A stretch of DNA of 64,000 bases, taken from positions 124,001 through 188,000 of the forward strand of contig NZ_ABJL02000006.1 of the NCBI RefSeq assembly GCF_000172175.1, written 5' to 3'. Source of the stretch: Bacteroides intestinalis DSM 17393 (GTDB lineage: Bacteria; Bacteroidota; Bacteroidia; Bacteroidales; Bacteroidaceae). Made by a program: the position numbers and the translations under genes. The stretch's first letter is position 1. Each line of letters opens with the position of its first letter. This document shows positions 42,553 to 50,695 of the stretch, piece by piece. The notes under the pieces are model-generated. The model made no database searches and was not told the DNA's origin. It saw only the letters and a program-made list of their open reading frames with translations.

Positions 42553-44010
42553 TTAGGCTAACTGCAAGAAATGCAGATAAGCGGTATTCCAAACTTCAAC
42601 GTTCTCCGGAGTAAAAGTCTTCAATGGAATAGAACGATTGATAAGTTGGCGCATGGAAACAATGTCACTTGCTGCACCTGCTGTGAGAGCTTGTATCATT
42701 ACGTTGCCGATAGCGGTCGCCTCCGACGGTCCGGCAACAACAGGAATACCTACCGCATTGGCAGTCCACTGATTCAGCAAATCATTACGGCTTCCTCCTC
42801 CAATAACGTGCAGTACTTCTACAGGACGGGGAGAAAGGCTACACAGGTTCTCCAAAACTTGGCGATAGCGCAGTGACAGGCTTTCAAAAATACAACGTAC
42901 AATTTGTCCACGTGTCTCCGGTATCGGTTGATGATGGTCAGCGCAATAAGTACGAATAGCCTGTTCCATATTCATCGGGTTGGCAAACAGAACATCATCC
43001 GGATTTATCAGACTACGGAAAGGTTCGCATGCCTCTGCTTCAGCAATCAGCTCAGGATAAGATATTTCTTCCCAATCGCAACGGCAGCGTTCCAACAACC
43101 ACATGCCACAAATATTCTTCAGTAAACGAATCGTCCCCGCAACACCTCCTTCATTCGTGAAGTTCAGTGCTTCTGTTTCTTCATTAATAACCGGTGCATC
43201 TGTCTCCACTCCCATCAATGACCATGTGCCACTGCTCAGATAAGCAAAGTTACGGTCCAATGCTGGTACGGCAGCCACAGCGGAAGCCGTGTCATGTCCG
43301 GCAACTGCAATCACAGGTATTGCTCCCAGTCCGGTAATCGTTTGTATTTCTTTGGTCAATACGCCTATTTTCTCACCCGGATATACAAAACGCCCGAAGT
43401 TATCTTCCGTTAATCCAAGCTCTTTCAGCAATGCCGGTTCCAGACGACGCGTTTCAGCATTTACCAATTGAGCCGTACTGGCAATGGTATATTCAGTCAC
43501 CATCTCTCCGGTCAGTAAATAACTAAGTGCATCCGGCATGAAAAGGATCTTATCAGCCATTTCCAGTGCACTATCCTTATTCCGGCGTAAAGTATCCAAC
43601 TGGAAAAGCGAATTGAAATTCATGATCTGAATACCTGTCCATCCATATACCTGCTTGCGGGGAACGCGGGCAAAAAAAGCCTCAGGAGCTCCCATCGTAT
43701 GCGGATCACGATAAGAATAGGGCTGACGAAGCAAACCACCATCTTTACCCACACATACAAAATCGACTCCCCAGGTATCAATTCCAATAGAGGTTATCTG
43801 CACATCATCCATCCGGGCAGCCAGTTTCAAACCTTCCAGAATATGACGGTACAATTCGTAGATATCCCAGTAGTAATGTCCTCCAACTTCAATCAGATGG
43901 TTAGGGAAGCGGTTCACATCTTGTAGTTCTAATCCTTGCGGAGTGAATGCTCCCAGTATGGTACGGCCGCTGGTAGCACCCAAATCAACCGCAAAAAAGC
44001 AATGTTTCAT
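42553..44010 (-). CDS. rhaB: Rhamnulokinase
   Basis: 485 residues from 44010 (MKHCFFAVDLGATSGRTILG); the frame is open to 44139 but that stretch runs through a terminator. FGGY kinase fold: N-terminal ATPase loop, ITSIGIDTWGVDFVCVG with the catalytic Asp, AVAGHDTASAVAAVP, YLSSGTWSLMGVE, and adenosine motif HVIGGGSRNDLLNQ. It phosphorylates L-rhamnulose. First gene of the rha operon. Called rhaK in Bacteroides. Confidence 0.95.
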   Translation of the reverse strand: MKHCFFAVDLGATSGRTILGAFTPQGLELQDVNRFPNHLIEVGGHYYWDIYELYRHILEGLKLAARMDDVQITSIGIDTWGVDFVCVGKDGGLLRQPYSYRDPHTMGAPEAFFARVPRKQVYGWTGIQIMNFNSLFQLDTLRRNKDSALEMADKILFMPDALSYLLTGEMVTEYTIASTAQLVNAETRRLEPALLKELGLTEDNFGRFVYPGEKIGVLTKEIQTITGLGAIPVIAVAGHDTASAVAAVPALDRNFAYLSSGTWSLMGVETDAPVINEETEALNFTNEGGVAGTIRLLKNICGMWLLERCRCDWEEISYPELIAEAEACEPFRSLINPDDVLFANPMNMEQAIRTYCADHHQPIPETRGQIVRCIFESLSLRYRQVLENLCSLSPRPVEVLHVIGGGSRNDLLNQWTANAVGIPVVAGPSEATAIGNVMIQALTAGAASDIVSMRQLINRSIPLKTFTPENVEVWNTAYLHFLQLA

Positions 44011-44035
44011 GATATTAAATAGATTTTTGACGATA

Positions 44036-44060
44036 CAAAAATAGGGGATTACTCCCCTAT
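44036..44060 (-). terminator. Terminator with overlapping -7 box upstream of rhaB
   Basis: Perfect stem ATAGGGGA/TCCCCTAT (44041-44048, 44053-44060) followed by TTTTTG on the minus strand. The junction CCCCTATTTTTG also matches TAnnTTTG (44036-44043) and lies 26 bases upstream of the rhaB ATG. Confidence 0.7.
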
Positions 44061-44160
44061 ACTCTGTATTAGTTTTGATTGAAAAGATGTTATTTCTGAT
44101 ATTCTTACCACAAAGGATACTGTATATGCAAACGCTCAAAAGATAATATGGTACATAAAT

Positions 44161-44189
44161 GATAATTTAGCGCAGAACGCTAAATTATC
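44161..44189 (-). terminator. Twelve-base perfect hairpin at the GH106 stop codon
   Basis: Arms GATAATTTAGCG/CGCTAAATTATC around a 5-nt loop; overlaps the GH106 stop codon (44188-44190) by two bases. No T-run, so it may stabilise the mRNA end or slow the ribosome rather than terminate. Confidence 0.6.
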
Positions 44190-47016
44190 ATTTTATACTC
44201 TGCATCGGAATCAAGCGCACAGGCCCCAACAAACCACTTGGCACCGATTCCCACTTTCCATAAATATCCTTCTTATAATGGATATTCACAATATTGGCAT
44301 CTTTATAGATACGCCAAGGCACATTACGACGATCCATATCCGCAATACGGTTGGCAGGCAGATTCGTTACTTCCACTTCAAGTGTATTCACACCCGGACG
44401 AAGATATTTACCCACTAAACAACGGTAAGGAACAGCTATAAGCGTAGCTACCTCTTGTCCATTAATGCGTACACGTGCGCTCTCGCGAACATCGCCAAGA
44501 TCAAGCATCCATTCTCCAGCCTCAGCAGGAGTTTTCAAAGTGAATGTGGTGGTATAACAAGCTGTCCCCATTGTATTTTTCACACCTTCGGCAGCTATTT
44601 CCGTCCACGAACCAAGAGAAACACTATCCGGTACATTACTTACCACAGGCATTGCTTCTACGAAACTAAATCCCCATTTACCGGCAAAAGAACAAGCACC
44701 CGGAAGTATCTTTGCCGCTTCATCCTGGGGCATAGATGTCCAATACCCATATTCCGGTACGGCAACATCGTGATCTGTAAATGTTTTCAGAATAATAGAC
44801 TCACCGGATGCCAATTGCAGGAAGACTTCTGTCCTGCCATTATTCTGACGCAACCACGCCTTACCGGATGTACCATTCATCGGATTATAAAGCATTGCAG
44901 AACGTGCCTGTACAGCCAATGGTATCCAACTTTCAGTGTCTTCTGTCTTTAAAGCTGAGATAAAATAGTGGTATCCTTCGGAATGTGAGCGGCGGATGCT
45001 ACTCAATCCAAAAGCAGTCTTCATTTCTTCGGGAACGGTGGCAGTGGCAGCCAGTGTGCGGGCATAATCTGTTCCGAAAAGGACATGCCCTTTTCCTTCC
45101 CGTTCCTTTATTTGTGCCAAAGCTTTATTAAACTCTGCACGACGTTGACCCAAATCATTCAATCCCGGTACATCTTCCGGATACTGTTCCAGGAAAACAA
45201 TCGTAGCTCCCTCATCCGCCAGGCGAAGTAATTTCTCCATCACATCAGCAGGCATCAAGCGCGCACCGGGAACTACCAATGCCTTATAAGAAGCTCCACC
45301 GGAAGTCAATATCTTACCGTCCTGACACATAGCGTTACGGATAAAGTTATCGGAAATATAATCCATATCATATCCTGCACCATAAATGCGATGCACTGCC
45401 TCTATAAACCGAGGAGCACGTTTCGCCATCTTATGAATATCGAAAAGCAGCAGACGACCGTCCTGATCGTCCCACATATCATAAACAGGCAGATAAACCA
45501 GGAAGTCATTATCCGGTTGTCCCATTTGCAGGAAACTCTGGCAACGGGTGACATAATCAAAGAATGCCGGAGCATCCCGCCAGATATTATTTGTAGGGCT
45601 CATATCAATAGAAGCATAAAACTTCCATCCCGGCCATGCGGCCTCAGCCGGCGAGTAAGTCGTTCCATGGAAATACATGTGATTCACACCGGAAACGAAC
45701 ATCAAATCCATATCGGGCTTACACTGCGATAGTGAAGTACGGAAATGCTCTGTCAACCAAGTGAATGTCTCCGAAGTCGTATAAGGCTTTCCTGCGATAT
45801 GTGCCGCCGAAGAAGCATATTTCAGCATGGAGAGATCAGAGTCGTTAGGACGAGTCAACGAGTCTTTACGTAGTCCGCGGATACCGAAGTCCGACAGTCC
45901 AAAGCCCTCACATTCGGGAACATCGACCGTTGCATAAAGATCTATAAGATTACCGGGTGAGCCGTGTGCCTGATTACGGGTACGTGAACCATGTTTGTGC
46001 GCCCAGTCCGTCCACTGACGGGTAAAGTTCTCCTGAAGCAGTTCTGCAAGAGTCTCACGATAATCGGAAATAACACGGCGGGTAGTCTCTGTACGCTCTT
46101 CTGAAAGGAAATCGGGCAAGAACTCCTCCAATTTATATCCACGACGAAGAGCAAATTGCTCGAACAGGTCACCTGTCCAGTCAGCACCGTAAACCTCATA
46201 AGAATCATTAAAGAAATTATGTGGATACTCAGTTGGAGTCCCGGCTGTTCCATTAGCTGTCTTTCCTGAGAAAGCCTGTTCAAAACGATTCAAGTAATTG
46301 GACACAGCTTTTGCCGAGAAGTGATTCATCACATATCCTTCACCGCCGGGTGCAGCACGTTTTACCTTCTGAAATGTTTTTCCTATGAAAGCGGCAATCA
46401 AACGCCACTCTCCTTTCGGAGCTTTCCATACCAGCTTTCCGTTTTCTATCTTCGATGTCAGGTCATAGCAGCGCACAGCTTTTTGTTCTTTCGGAGTAGA
46501 AGTGTCTGTCAGAACCCTAAAAGCCATCAGCCGACACAATTTGGCATACGGACGTTGTTTTTCATCCGTCACTTCTATGGTTGTATTCAAGCGTTCGCCG
46601 CCTTTCAATGTATATTCTTCAATCAATAATTTACAGGCAGCATCTTCTATACCTACTTCCGGACCACCAAAAGGCCATCCCGTACCCGTATTCATATCAA
46701 TCTTCATGCCCAGGCGCGCAGCCTCACTTTCCGTATGGCGCAACATCCGCATCCACTCGGGCGTAAGGAACTGAATTTCGTTTGCGTCATTGCCCTGCAC
46801 TCCATAAATAGGAGTAATTTCCATCGTCCCCATTCCGGCTTTGGAGTATGCTTCCAGATTACGAGTCAGATTAGCCGCATCTACTGCACTCCCCATCCAC
46901 CACCAACGGGCACCGGGTTTAGCTTCCGTGGTTACCTCAGGCCACGAGATGTTCTGTGCAGAAATGGTTCCGGCACAGAAAGAAGCAAAAATTATTGCTA
47001 ATAAATTCTTTTTCAT
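44188..47016 (-). CDS. GH106 alpha-L-rhamnosidase-like protein
   Basis: 942 residues with a signal peptide (residues 1-20, ending ISAQ). The N-terminal region has the GH106 hallmark ARWWWMGSAVDAANLTRNL and the barrel segments MGTMEITPIYGVQG, MKIDMNTGTGWPFGGP and YTTSETFTWLTEHFRTSL. The C-terminal ~150 residues are a jelly-roll carbohydrate-binding-like domain (ARVRINGQEVATL, GVNTLEVEVTNL). GH106 enzymes remove terminal alpha-L-rhamnose from pectins. It lies 31 bases after the chimeric GH105 gene and just upstream of the rha operon, fitting release of rhamnose for it. Confidence 0.9.
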   Translation of the reverse strand: MKKNLLAIIFASFCAGTISAQNISWPEVTTEAKPGARWWWMGSAVDAANLTRNLEAYSKAGMGTMEITPIYGVQGNDANEIQFLTPEWMRMLRHTESEAARLGMKIDMNTGTGWPFGGPEVGIEDAACKLLIEEYTLKGGERLNTTIEVTDEKQRPYAKLCRLMAFRVLTDTSTPKEQKAVRCYDLTSKIENGKLVWKAPKGEWRLIAAFIGKTFQKVKRAAPGGEGYVMNHFSAKAVSNYLNRFEQAFSGKTANGTAGTPTEYPHNFFNDSYEVYGADWTGDLFEQFALRRGYKLEEFLPDFLSEERTETTRRVISDYRETLAELLQENFTRQWTDWAHKHGSRTRNQAHGSPGNLIDLYATVDVPECEGFGLSDFGIRGLRKDSLTRPNDSDLSMLKYASSAAHIAGKPYTTSETFTWLTEHFRTSLSQCKPDMDLMFVSGVNHMYFHGTTYSPAEAAWPGWKFYASIDMSPTNNIWRDAPAFFDYVTRCQSFLQMGQPDNDFLVYLPVYDMWDDQDGRLLLFDIHKMAKRAPRFIEAVHRIYGAGYDMDYISDNFIRNAMCQDGKILTSGGASYKALVVPGARLMPADVMEKLLRLADEGATIVFLEQYPEDVPGLNDLGQRRAEFNKALAQIKEREGKGHVLFGTDYARTLAATATVPEEMKTAFGLSSIRRSHSEGYHYFISALKTEDTESWIPLAVQARSAMLYNPMNGTSGKAWLRQNNGRTEVFLQLASGESIILKTFTDHDVAVPEYGYWTSMPQDEAAKILPGACSFAGKWGFSFVEAMPVVSNVPDSVSLGSWTEIAAEGVKNTMGTACYTTTFTLKTPAEAGEWMLDLGDVRESARVRINGQEVATLIAVPYRCLVGKYLRPGVNTLEVEVTNLPANRIADMDRRNVPWRIYKDANIVNIHYKKDIYGKWESVPSGLLGPVRLIPMQSIK

Positions 47017-47047
47017 GATATATATTATTTATAAAAGCGACAGTTTG

Positions 47048-48436
47048 TCACTTTCCCAGCTCAATGCACCCCATAATAAACGGTCCTGTTGCTTTCGCAT
47101 CATTATCCCGCATCTTTTCACCTATATAATATTCAAAGCTGCCATCGCGATACGGATGTCCACCCAAGCCGCCTACCTGACAGCAGCGTGTCAATGTCAA
47201 TGTACCATCCTGGCACTCTACTATCAATTTGCTCTTCAAACCATTGAAAGCCTTCTCCGCCACAGCACGATACTTTTCATCAATATATCCCTTGTTCACA
47301 GCCTTTGCATAAGCATACATGAATTGCGTTGTCACAGATGCCTCCGGGAAGTTTCCTTTCCGTTTCGGCTGATCAAGCACCTGATACCACAAACCATTCT
47401 TATCCTGATATGCAGGTAACACCTCAGCCAACCCTTGTATCCACCCGATCATCCGGGCACGGCCTTCATGGTCTTCCGGAATATAATCCAATGCATCCAC
47501 CATCGCCATAAACCACCAGCCGATACTGCGTCCCCAGAAATTAGGGGAATGCCCGGTTTCCGGATCAGCCCAACGCTGGCTCTTACTTTCATCCCAAGCA
47601 TGATGATAAAGCCCGGTCTTGGCATCATAGGTATGTTTCTGACAAAGCGTGAATTGTTTCACTGCCTCATCAATCCATTCGGGTTTATTGAATTCTGCAC
47701 CATACTGGGCAAGGAAAGGGGAAGCCATATACAAACCATCCAACCAGATCTGGTGTTGATAAATCAACTTATGCCAGTAAGCACCTTCCAACGTACGCGG
47801 ATGATTTTTCAACTGTCTGACAAGGGCATCCATTGCCGTCTTATATTTCTCCTTACCAGTTTCACGATACAAGTCGAACAGAACCTTACCTGAATTTATA
47901 TAGTCAAGGTTGTATGTTTCCACACGATACAGATGGATTTCCCCTTTGTCATCAATCAAGGAGTCTGCCCATTGCTCCACATAGTCAAAGTAACGGCGTT
48001 CTCCCGTCTTCTTCCACATTTGCAGCATCGCACAGCAACCTACCCCTTGTGCATACCCAAAGAAAAGACGCTTTCCATGATCCAGCTGATACGCCTGCGG
48101 AAAACGTACCATCTCCGAATCAGCAAACCAACGGGCATACGAATCCGGTTGCCATGTATCTGTACGGAAAGGATTGGTCATTGCATCCGGGTTTTTCAGT
48201 TTTAATGTCCATTTACCGTTGGCAGCTGCTTTTGCTGTTACTACTTTGTCTGCCCACGATGCTTTAACAGTTACTTTTTCTCCGGGCGTAGCCTTGCCCC
48301 ACACATTCACTTGTGCATTTTGTTGCAATACCATGTTATCTGAGAAAATGGCAGGGAGCGTCACCTTTGCTTCTGTGGTGAGAGAAGCAAATAAACCTAA
48401 TACAAGGAATATTGAAAATCTAAGAAGCTCTTTCAT
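47048..48436 (-). CDS. GH105 hydrolase with a sialate-O-acetylesterase N-terminal fragment
   Basis: 462 residues. Residues 1-23 are a signal peptide. Residues ~24-81 (KVTLPAIFSDNMVLQQ, VNVWGKATPGEKVTVKASW, NGKWTLKLK) match the N-terminal beta-sandwich of sialate/9-O-acetylesterases. The catalytic SGNH part of such enzymes (normally starting with a GQSNME motif) is absent. From ~95 to the end it is a complete-looking GH105 barrel (FADSEMVRFPQAYQLDHGKRL, GRSIGWWFMAMVDAL, ASVTTQFMYAYAKAV). The reading frame is intact, so the protein may be functional, with the esterase piece supplying the signal and a small beta domain. First gene of a pair with GH106. Confidence 0.88.
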   Translation of the reverse strand: MKELLRFSIFLVLGLFASLTTEAKVTLPAIFSDNMVLQQNAQVNVWGKATPGEKVTVKASWADKVVTAKAAANGKWTLKLKNPDAMTNPFRTDTWQPDSYARWFADSEMVRFPQAYQLDHGKRLFFGYAQGVGCCAMLQMWKKTGERRYFDYVEQWADSLIDDKGEIHLYRVETYNLDYINSGKVLFDLYRETGKEKYKTAMDALVRQLKNHPRTLEGAYWHKLIYQHQIWLDGLYMASPFLAQYGAEFNKPEWIDEAVKQFTLCQKHTYDAKTGLYHHAWDESKSQRWADPETGHSPNFWGRSIGWWFMAMVDALDYIPEDHEGRARMIGWIQGLAEVLPAYQDKNGLWYQVLDQPKRKGNFPEASVTTQFMYAYAKAVNKGYIDEKYRAVAEKAFNGLKSKLIVECQDGTLTLTRCCQVGGLGGHPYRDGSFEYYIGEKMRDNDAKATGPFIMGCIELGK

Positions 48437-48500
48437 GTGCCTTTAATAGTTTATAGATTCACATAGATTATTTTATAGAACATGCCAATACCTGACGGCA

Positions 48501-48529
48501 CAAAAATAGGGGTTTCCACCGAAACCCCT
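48501..48529 (-). terminator. Terminator of the toxin-antitoxin operon
   Basis: Nine-base perfect stem AGGGGTTTC/GAAACCCCT (48508-48516, 48521-48529), then TTTTTG on the minus strand. As at 44.0 kb, the tail forms TATTTTTG (48501-48508) and may serve as the -7 box of the chimeric GH105 gene 65 bases downstream. Confidence 0.8.
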
Positions 48530-48589
48530 TCTTTATATTTTGATAGTTTTCTTATTGCTTTTGTTGTTTCCATAAAAGCTTGCAATGAT

Positions 48590-48892
48590 TCAAATGTCAT
48601 GTTTCCGTAGGCCGTCCCTACTTTTCTTTGCATAAGCCTCTCCTCTGGGAACAAGATACTTAAATTTCACCGTATCGTCTTTTACTTCTACATGGAAGAT
48701 AAAAAATGCCCGGTAACTACCTATCCGAATCCGATAAACAAAATCGTATCCGATTAGTTTCTTACAATCTGTAATCTGTTCTATACATTCAGCCTCTTTC
48801 ACCTCACGAATCACTTCTCTCACAGAATCAAGCAGCTTTCCCGACAACTTACGAACAGTCTTTTCGAAGTCTTTAGAATATTCAACTTTCAT
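48590..48892 (-). CDS. RelE/ParE-type toxin
   Basis: 100 residues from the ATG at 48892 (MKVEYSKDFEKTVRKL); a TTG 12 bases upstream is a weaker start. It has the RelE/ParE/HigB fold pattern: N-terminal helical hairpin, then YDFVYRIRIGSYRAFFIFHVEV and KFKYLVPRGEAY. Likely an mRNA interferase or gyrase toxin. Its start overlaps the antitoxin stop (ATGA, 48889-48892), typical of TA coupling. Confidence 0.85.
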   Translation of the reverse strand: MKVEYSKDFEKTVRKLSGKLLDSVREVIREVKEAECIEQITDCKKLIGYDFVYRIRIGSYRAFFIFHVEVKDDTVKFKYLVPRGEAYAKKSRDGLRKHDI

Positions 48893-49143
48893 AATCCTAA
48901 CCAATCCTCAAAGGATTTCGTTTCTTCTTCGTTAAGCATATCTTTTCCTTCGGGACGTTTCTCACATAAATAAGCATACAAATGCGAATCGTCTGCACTA
49001 TCTGCATAGTCCACTAACATTTTCTCAATAAAAGCTTTCAGATTAGTTCCGGAAGCCGCAGCTCTTACTGATAAAGTCCTGAACGTTTGTTCCGGTATAT
49101 CAATGACCTTTCTTCTTTTTGCATTTGATAATGATGTATCCAT
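48889..49143 (-). CDS. Antitoxin of the RelE/ParE-type module
   Basis: 84 residues from the ATG at 49143 (MDTSLSNAKRRKVIDIPEQTF); an upstream in-frame ATG at 49197 lies before the promoter. The N-terminus KVIDIPEQTFRTLSVRAAASGTNLKAF fits a ribbon-helix-helix DNA-binding segment; the acidic C-terminus (NEEETKSFEDWLGL) fits toxin binding. Probably autorepresses through the palindrome just upstream. Confidence 0.82.
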   Translation of the reverse strand: MDTSLSNAKRRKVIDIPEQTFRTLSVRAAASGTNLKAFIEKMLVDYADSADDSHLYAYLCEKRPEGKDMLNEEETKSFEDWLGL

Positions 49144-49158
49144 AAGTCTTATTTTTAG

Positions 49159-49180
49159 CAAATATATATCATATATATGA
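49159..49180 (-). promoter_or_regulatory. Antitoxin promoter and candidate operator
   Basis: -7 box TATATTTG (49159-49166) on the minus strand, next to the 12-bp perfect palindrome TCATATATATGA (49169-49180), a likely site for RHH antitoxin autorepression. Confidence 0.6.
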
Positions 49181-49359
49181 GATATACAATAATGCACCTG
49201 AAAGTTTACGTTTAAACAATGTCCATTTTGATTCTTTACATTTTCATATAAACCATTATTAGTTTTGATGTAAAAGACCGTTTGTTTTCCGTAAAAACAT
49301 TATATGTTTAAGACCAGAAAAAGCATCAAACTGAATAATTCTTCATATCCACTTCGGAC

Positions 49360-49470
49360 TTGACCCGCACCTGAGGCACACTTGCTCCATACATTCTCCG
49401 TCCAGAGGTACTTCCGACCGAAGAAATCCCGGACTTGGTACGGAGCAAGTGCGCCTCAGATACGGGTCAA
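49360..49470. repeat. Dispersed 88-bp dyad element, copy 2, with longer outer arms
   Basis: Core 49380-49467 aligns ungapped with 22985-23072. The outer arms here extend to ~33 nt: TTGACCCG..CTGAGGC.CACTTGCTCC (49360-49392) against 49437-49470, about five mismatches. The inner dyad is centred on GTAC (49408-49411), 5.5 bases left of the outer centre, the same offset as copy 1. It lies in the 486-bp gap between the antitoxin and argR. Confidence 0.88.
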
Positions 49471-49494
49471 TCAGTTCCTAATCTCCGATTTCGA

Positions 49495-49576
49495 TTGCAT
49501 ATATTCTCCGATTTATGCATAAAACATAGCATTCATAGTATAAAAAGTACAAAATTTCTCTCTTTAATGCATATTC
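49495..49576 (+). promoter_or_regulatory. Candidate ArgR operators upstream of argR
   Basis: Three TGCATA-centred boxes: TTGCATATATTC (49495-49506), the perfect palindrome TTTATGCATAAA (49512-49523) and AATGCATATTC (49566-49576). Their spacing and AT-rich flanks resemble ARG boxes, which would fit autoregulation of the operon. The Bacteroides ArgR consensus is not known to me. Confidence 0.45.
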
Positions 49577-49592
49577 TTTCCAAAATTATCCC

Positions 49593-49600
49593 TACTTTTG
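49593..49600 (+). promoter_or_regulatory. -7 box TACTTTTG for the arg operon
   Basis: Exact TAnnTTTG match 30 bases before the argR ATG, just downstream of the TGCATA boxes. Confidence 0.65.
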
Positions 49601-49629
49601 CGCCATTCTTAGAATAATTATACAGAAAA

Positions 49630-50103
49630 ATGAAGAAAAAAGCCAATCGGTTAGACGCCATCAAGATGATTATCTCAAGCAAAGATGTCAGTTCTCAGGA
49701 AGAACTGCTGCAAGCTTTAGGTAAGGAAGGCTTTGAGCTGACACAAGCCACTCTTTCCCGCGACTTGAAACAACTGAAAGTTGCCAAGGCGGCAAACATG
49801 AATGGGAAATACGTATATGTATTACCCAATAACATCATGTACAAGCGTTCCAATGACCAGAGTGCCAGCGAAATGCTGATGACCAGCGGTTTTGTTTCCC
49901 TGCAATTCTCCGGTAACATTGCCGTTATTCGCACACGGCCTGGCTATGCCAGCAGTATGGCCTATGACATTGACAACCGCGAATGTCCCGCTATCTTGGG
50001 CACCATCGCCGGTGACGACACCATCATGCTGGTAGTGCACGAAGCCGCTTCGCACAGCGAGGTACGCGAATTCCTGTCACAAATCATTCCGAACATTAAA
50101 TAA
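49630..50103 (+). CDS. argR: Arginine repressor
   Basis: 157 residues. N-terminal winged HTH (RLDAIKMIISSKDVSSQEELLQALGKEGFELTQATLSRDLKQL, read in parts) and C-terminal hexamerisation/arginine-binding domain with GYASSMAYDIDN and ILGTIAGDDTIMLV. First gene of the arg operon, so it probably regulates its own transcript according to arginine supply. Confidence 0.96.
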   Translation: MKKKANRLDAIKMIISSKDVSSQEELLQALGKEGFELTQATLSRDLKQLKVAKAANMNGKYVYVLPNNIMYKRSNDQSASEMLMTSGFVSLQFSGNIAVIRTRPGYASSMAYDIDNRECPAILGTIAGDDTIMLVVHEAASHSEVREFLSQIIPNIK

Positions 50104-50125
50104 ATAAAGAACGAATCAATAAGAA

Positions 50126-50683
50126 ATGGATACCAAAAAAGTGGACGTGATGGTGGCTGACGCCTCTCACGAAATTTATGTGGATAAGATTTTGGATACC
50201 ATCAGAGAAGCGGCCAAAGTACGTGGAACGGGCATCGCAGAACGCACACACGAATATGTGGCGACAAAAATGAAAGAAGGAAAAGCCATCATCGCCTTAT
50301 GCGGAGACGTGTTTGCAGGTTTCAGCTACATCGAAAGCTGGGGAAACAAACAATACGTCGCTACTTCCGGTTTGATTGTACATCCCGACTTTCGCGGCAT
50401 AGGATTGGCTAAGCGTATCAAAATGGCATCCTTCCGCCTGGCACGCTTGCGATGGCCCAACGCCAAAGTATTCAGCCTCACCAGCGGAGCTGCCGTCATG
50501 AAAATGAATACGGAACTGGGATATGTCCCTGTTACCTTCAATGAACTGACAGACGATGAATCCTTCTGGAAAGGTTGCGAAGGTTGCATCAACCACGATA
50601 TATTAGTAGCCAAGAACCGCAAGTTCTGCATCTGCACCGCAATGCTCTACGACCCGGAACTGCATGAAGATGATAAAATTTAA
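50126..50683 (+). CDS. GNAT acyltransferase in the arg operon (candidate N-acylglutamate synthase)
   Basis: 185 residues. GNAT core: KAIIALCGDVFAGFSYIESW, LIVHPDFRGIGLAKRIK (acyl-CoA pyrophosphate loop) and FSLTSGAAVMKMNTELGYVPV. It lies between argR (22 bases) and argG (12 bases), and the window has no argA or argJ. Bacteroides use succinylated arginine intermediates, so this enzyme is the obvious candidate for acylating glutamate. I recall fitness-based work in B. thetaiotaomicron pointing to a GNAT in this position but cannot verify it here. Confidence 0.8.
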   Translation: MDTKKVDVMVADASHEIYVDKILDTIREAAKVRGTGIAERTHEYVATKMKEGKAIIALCGDVFAGFSYIESWGNKQYVATSGLIVHPDFRGIGLAKRIKMASFRLARLRWPNAKVFSLTSGAAVMKMNTELGYVPVTFNELTDDESFWKGCEGCINHDILVAKNRKFCICTAMLYDPELHEDDKI

Positions 50684-50695
50684 AAAACAAAGGAT

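Noticed and set aside
44011..44139. N-terminal extension of rhaB
   Set aside because: It runs through a terminator hairpin; FGGY kinases start at the VDLGATSG loop as seen from 44010.
27917..48436. A complete polysaccharide utilisation locus
   Set aside because: No SusC/SusD pair or hybrid two-component sensor is present, so the strict definition is not met; described only as a rhamnose/pectin-related gene block.
48451..48654. 67-codon minus-strand frame after the RelE-type toxin
   Set aside because: It overlaps the toxin gene in another frame and runs through its terminator hairpin.
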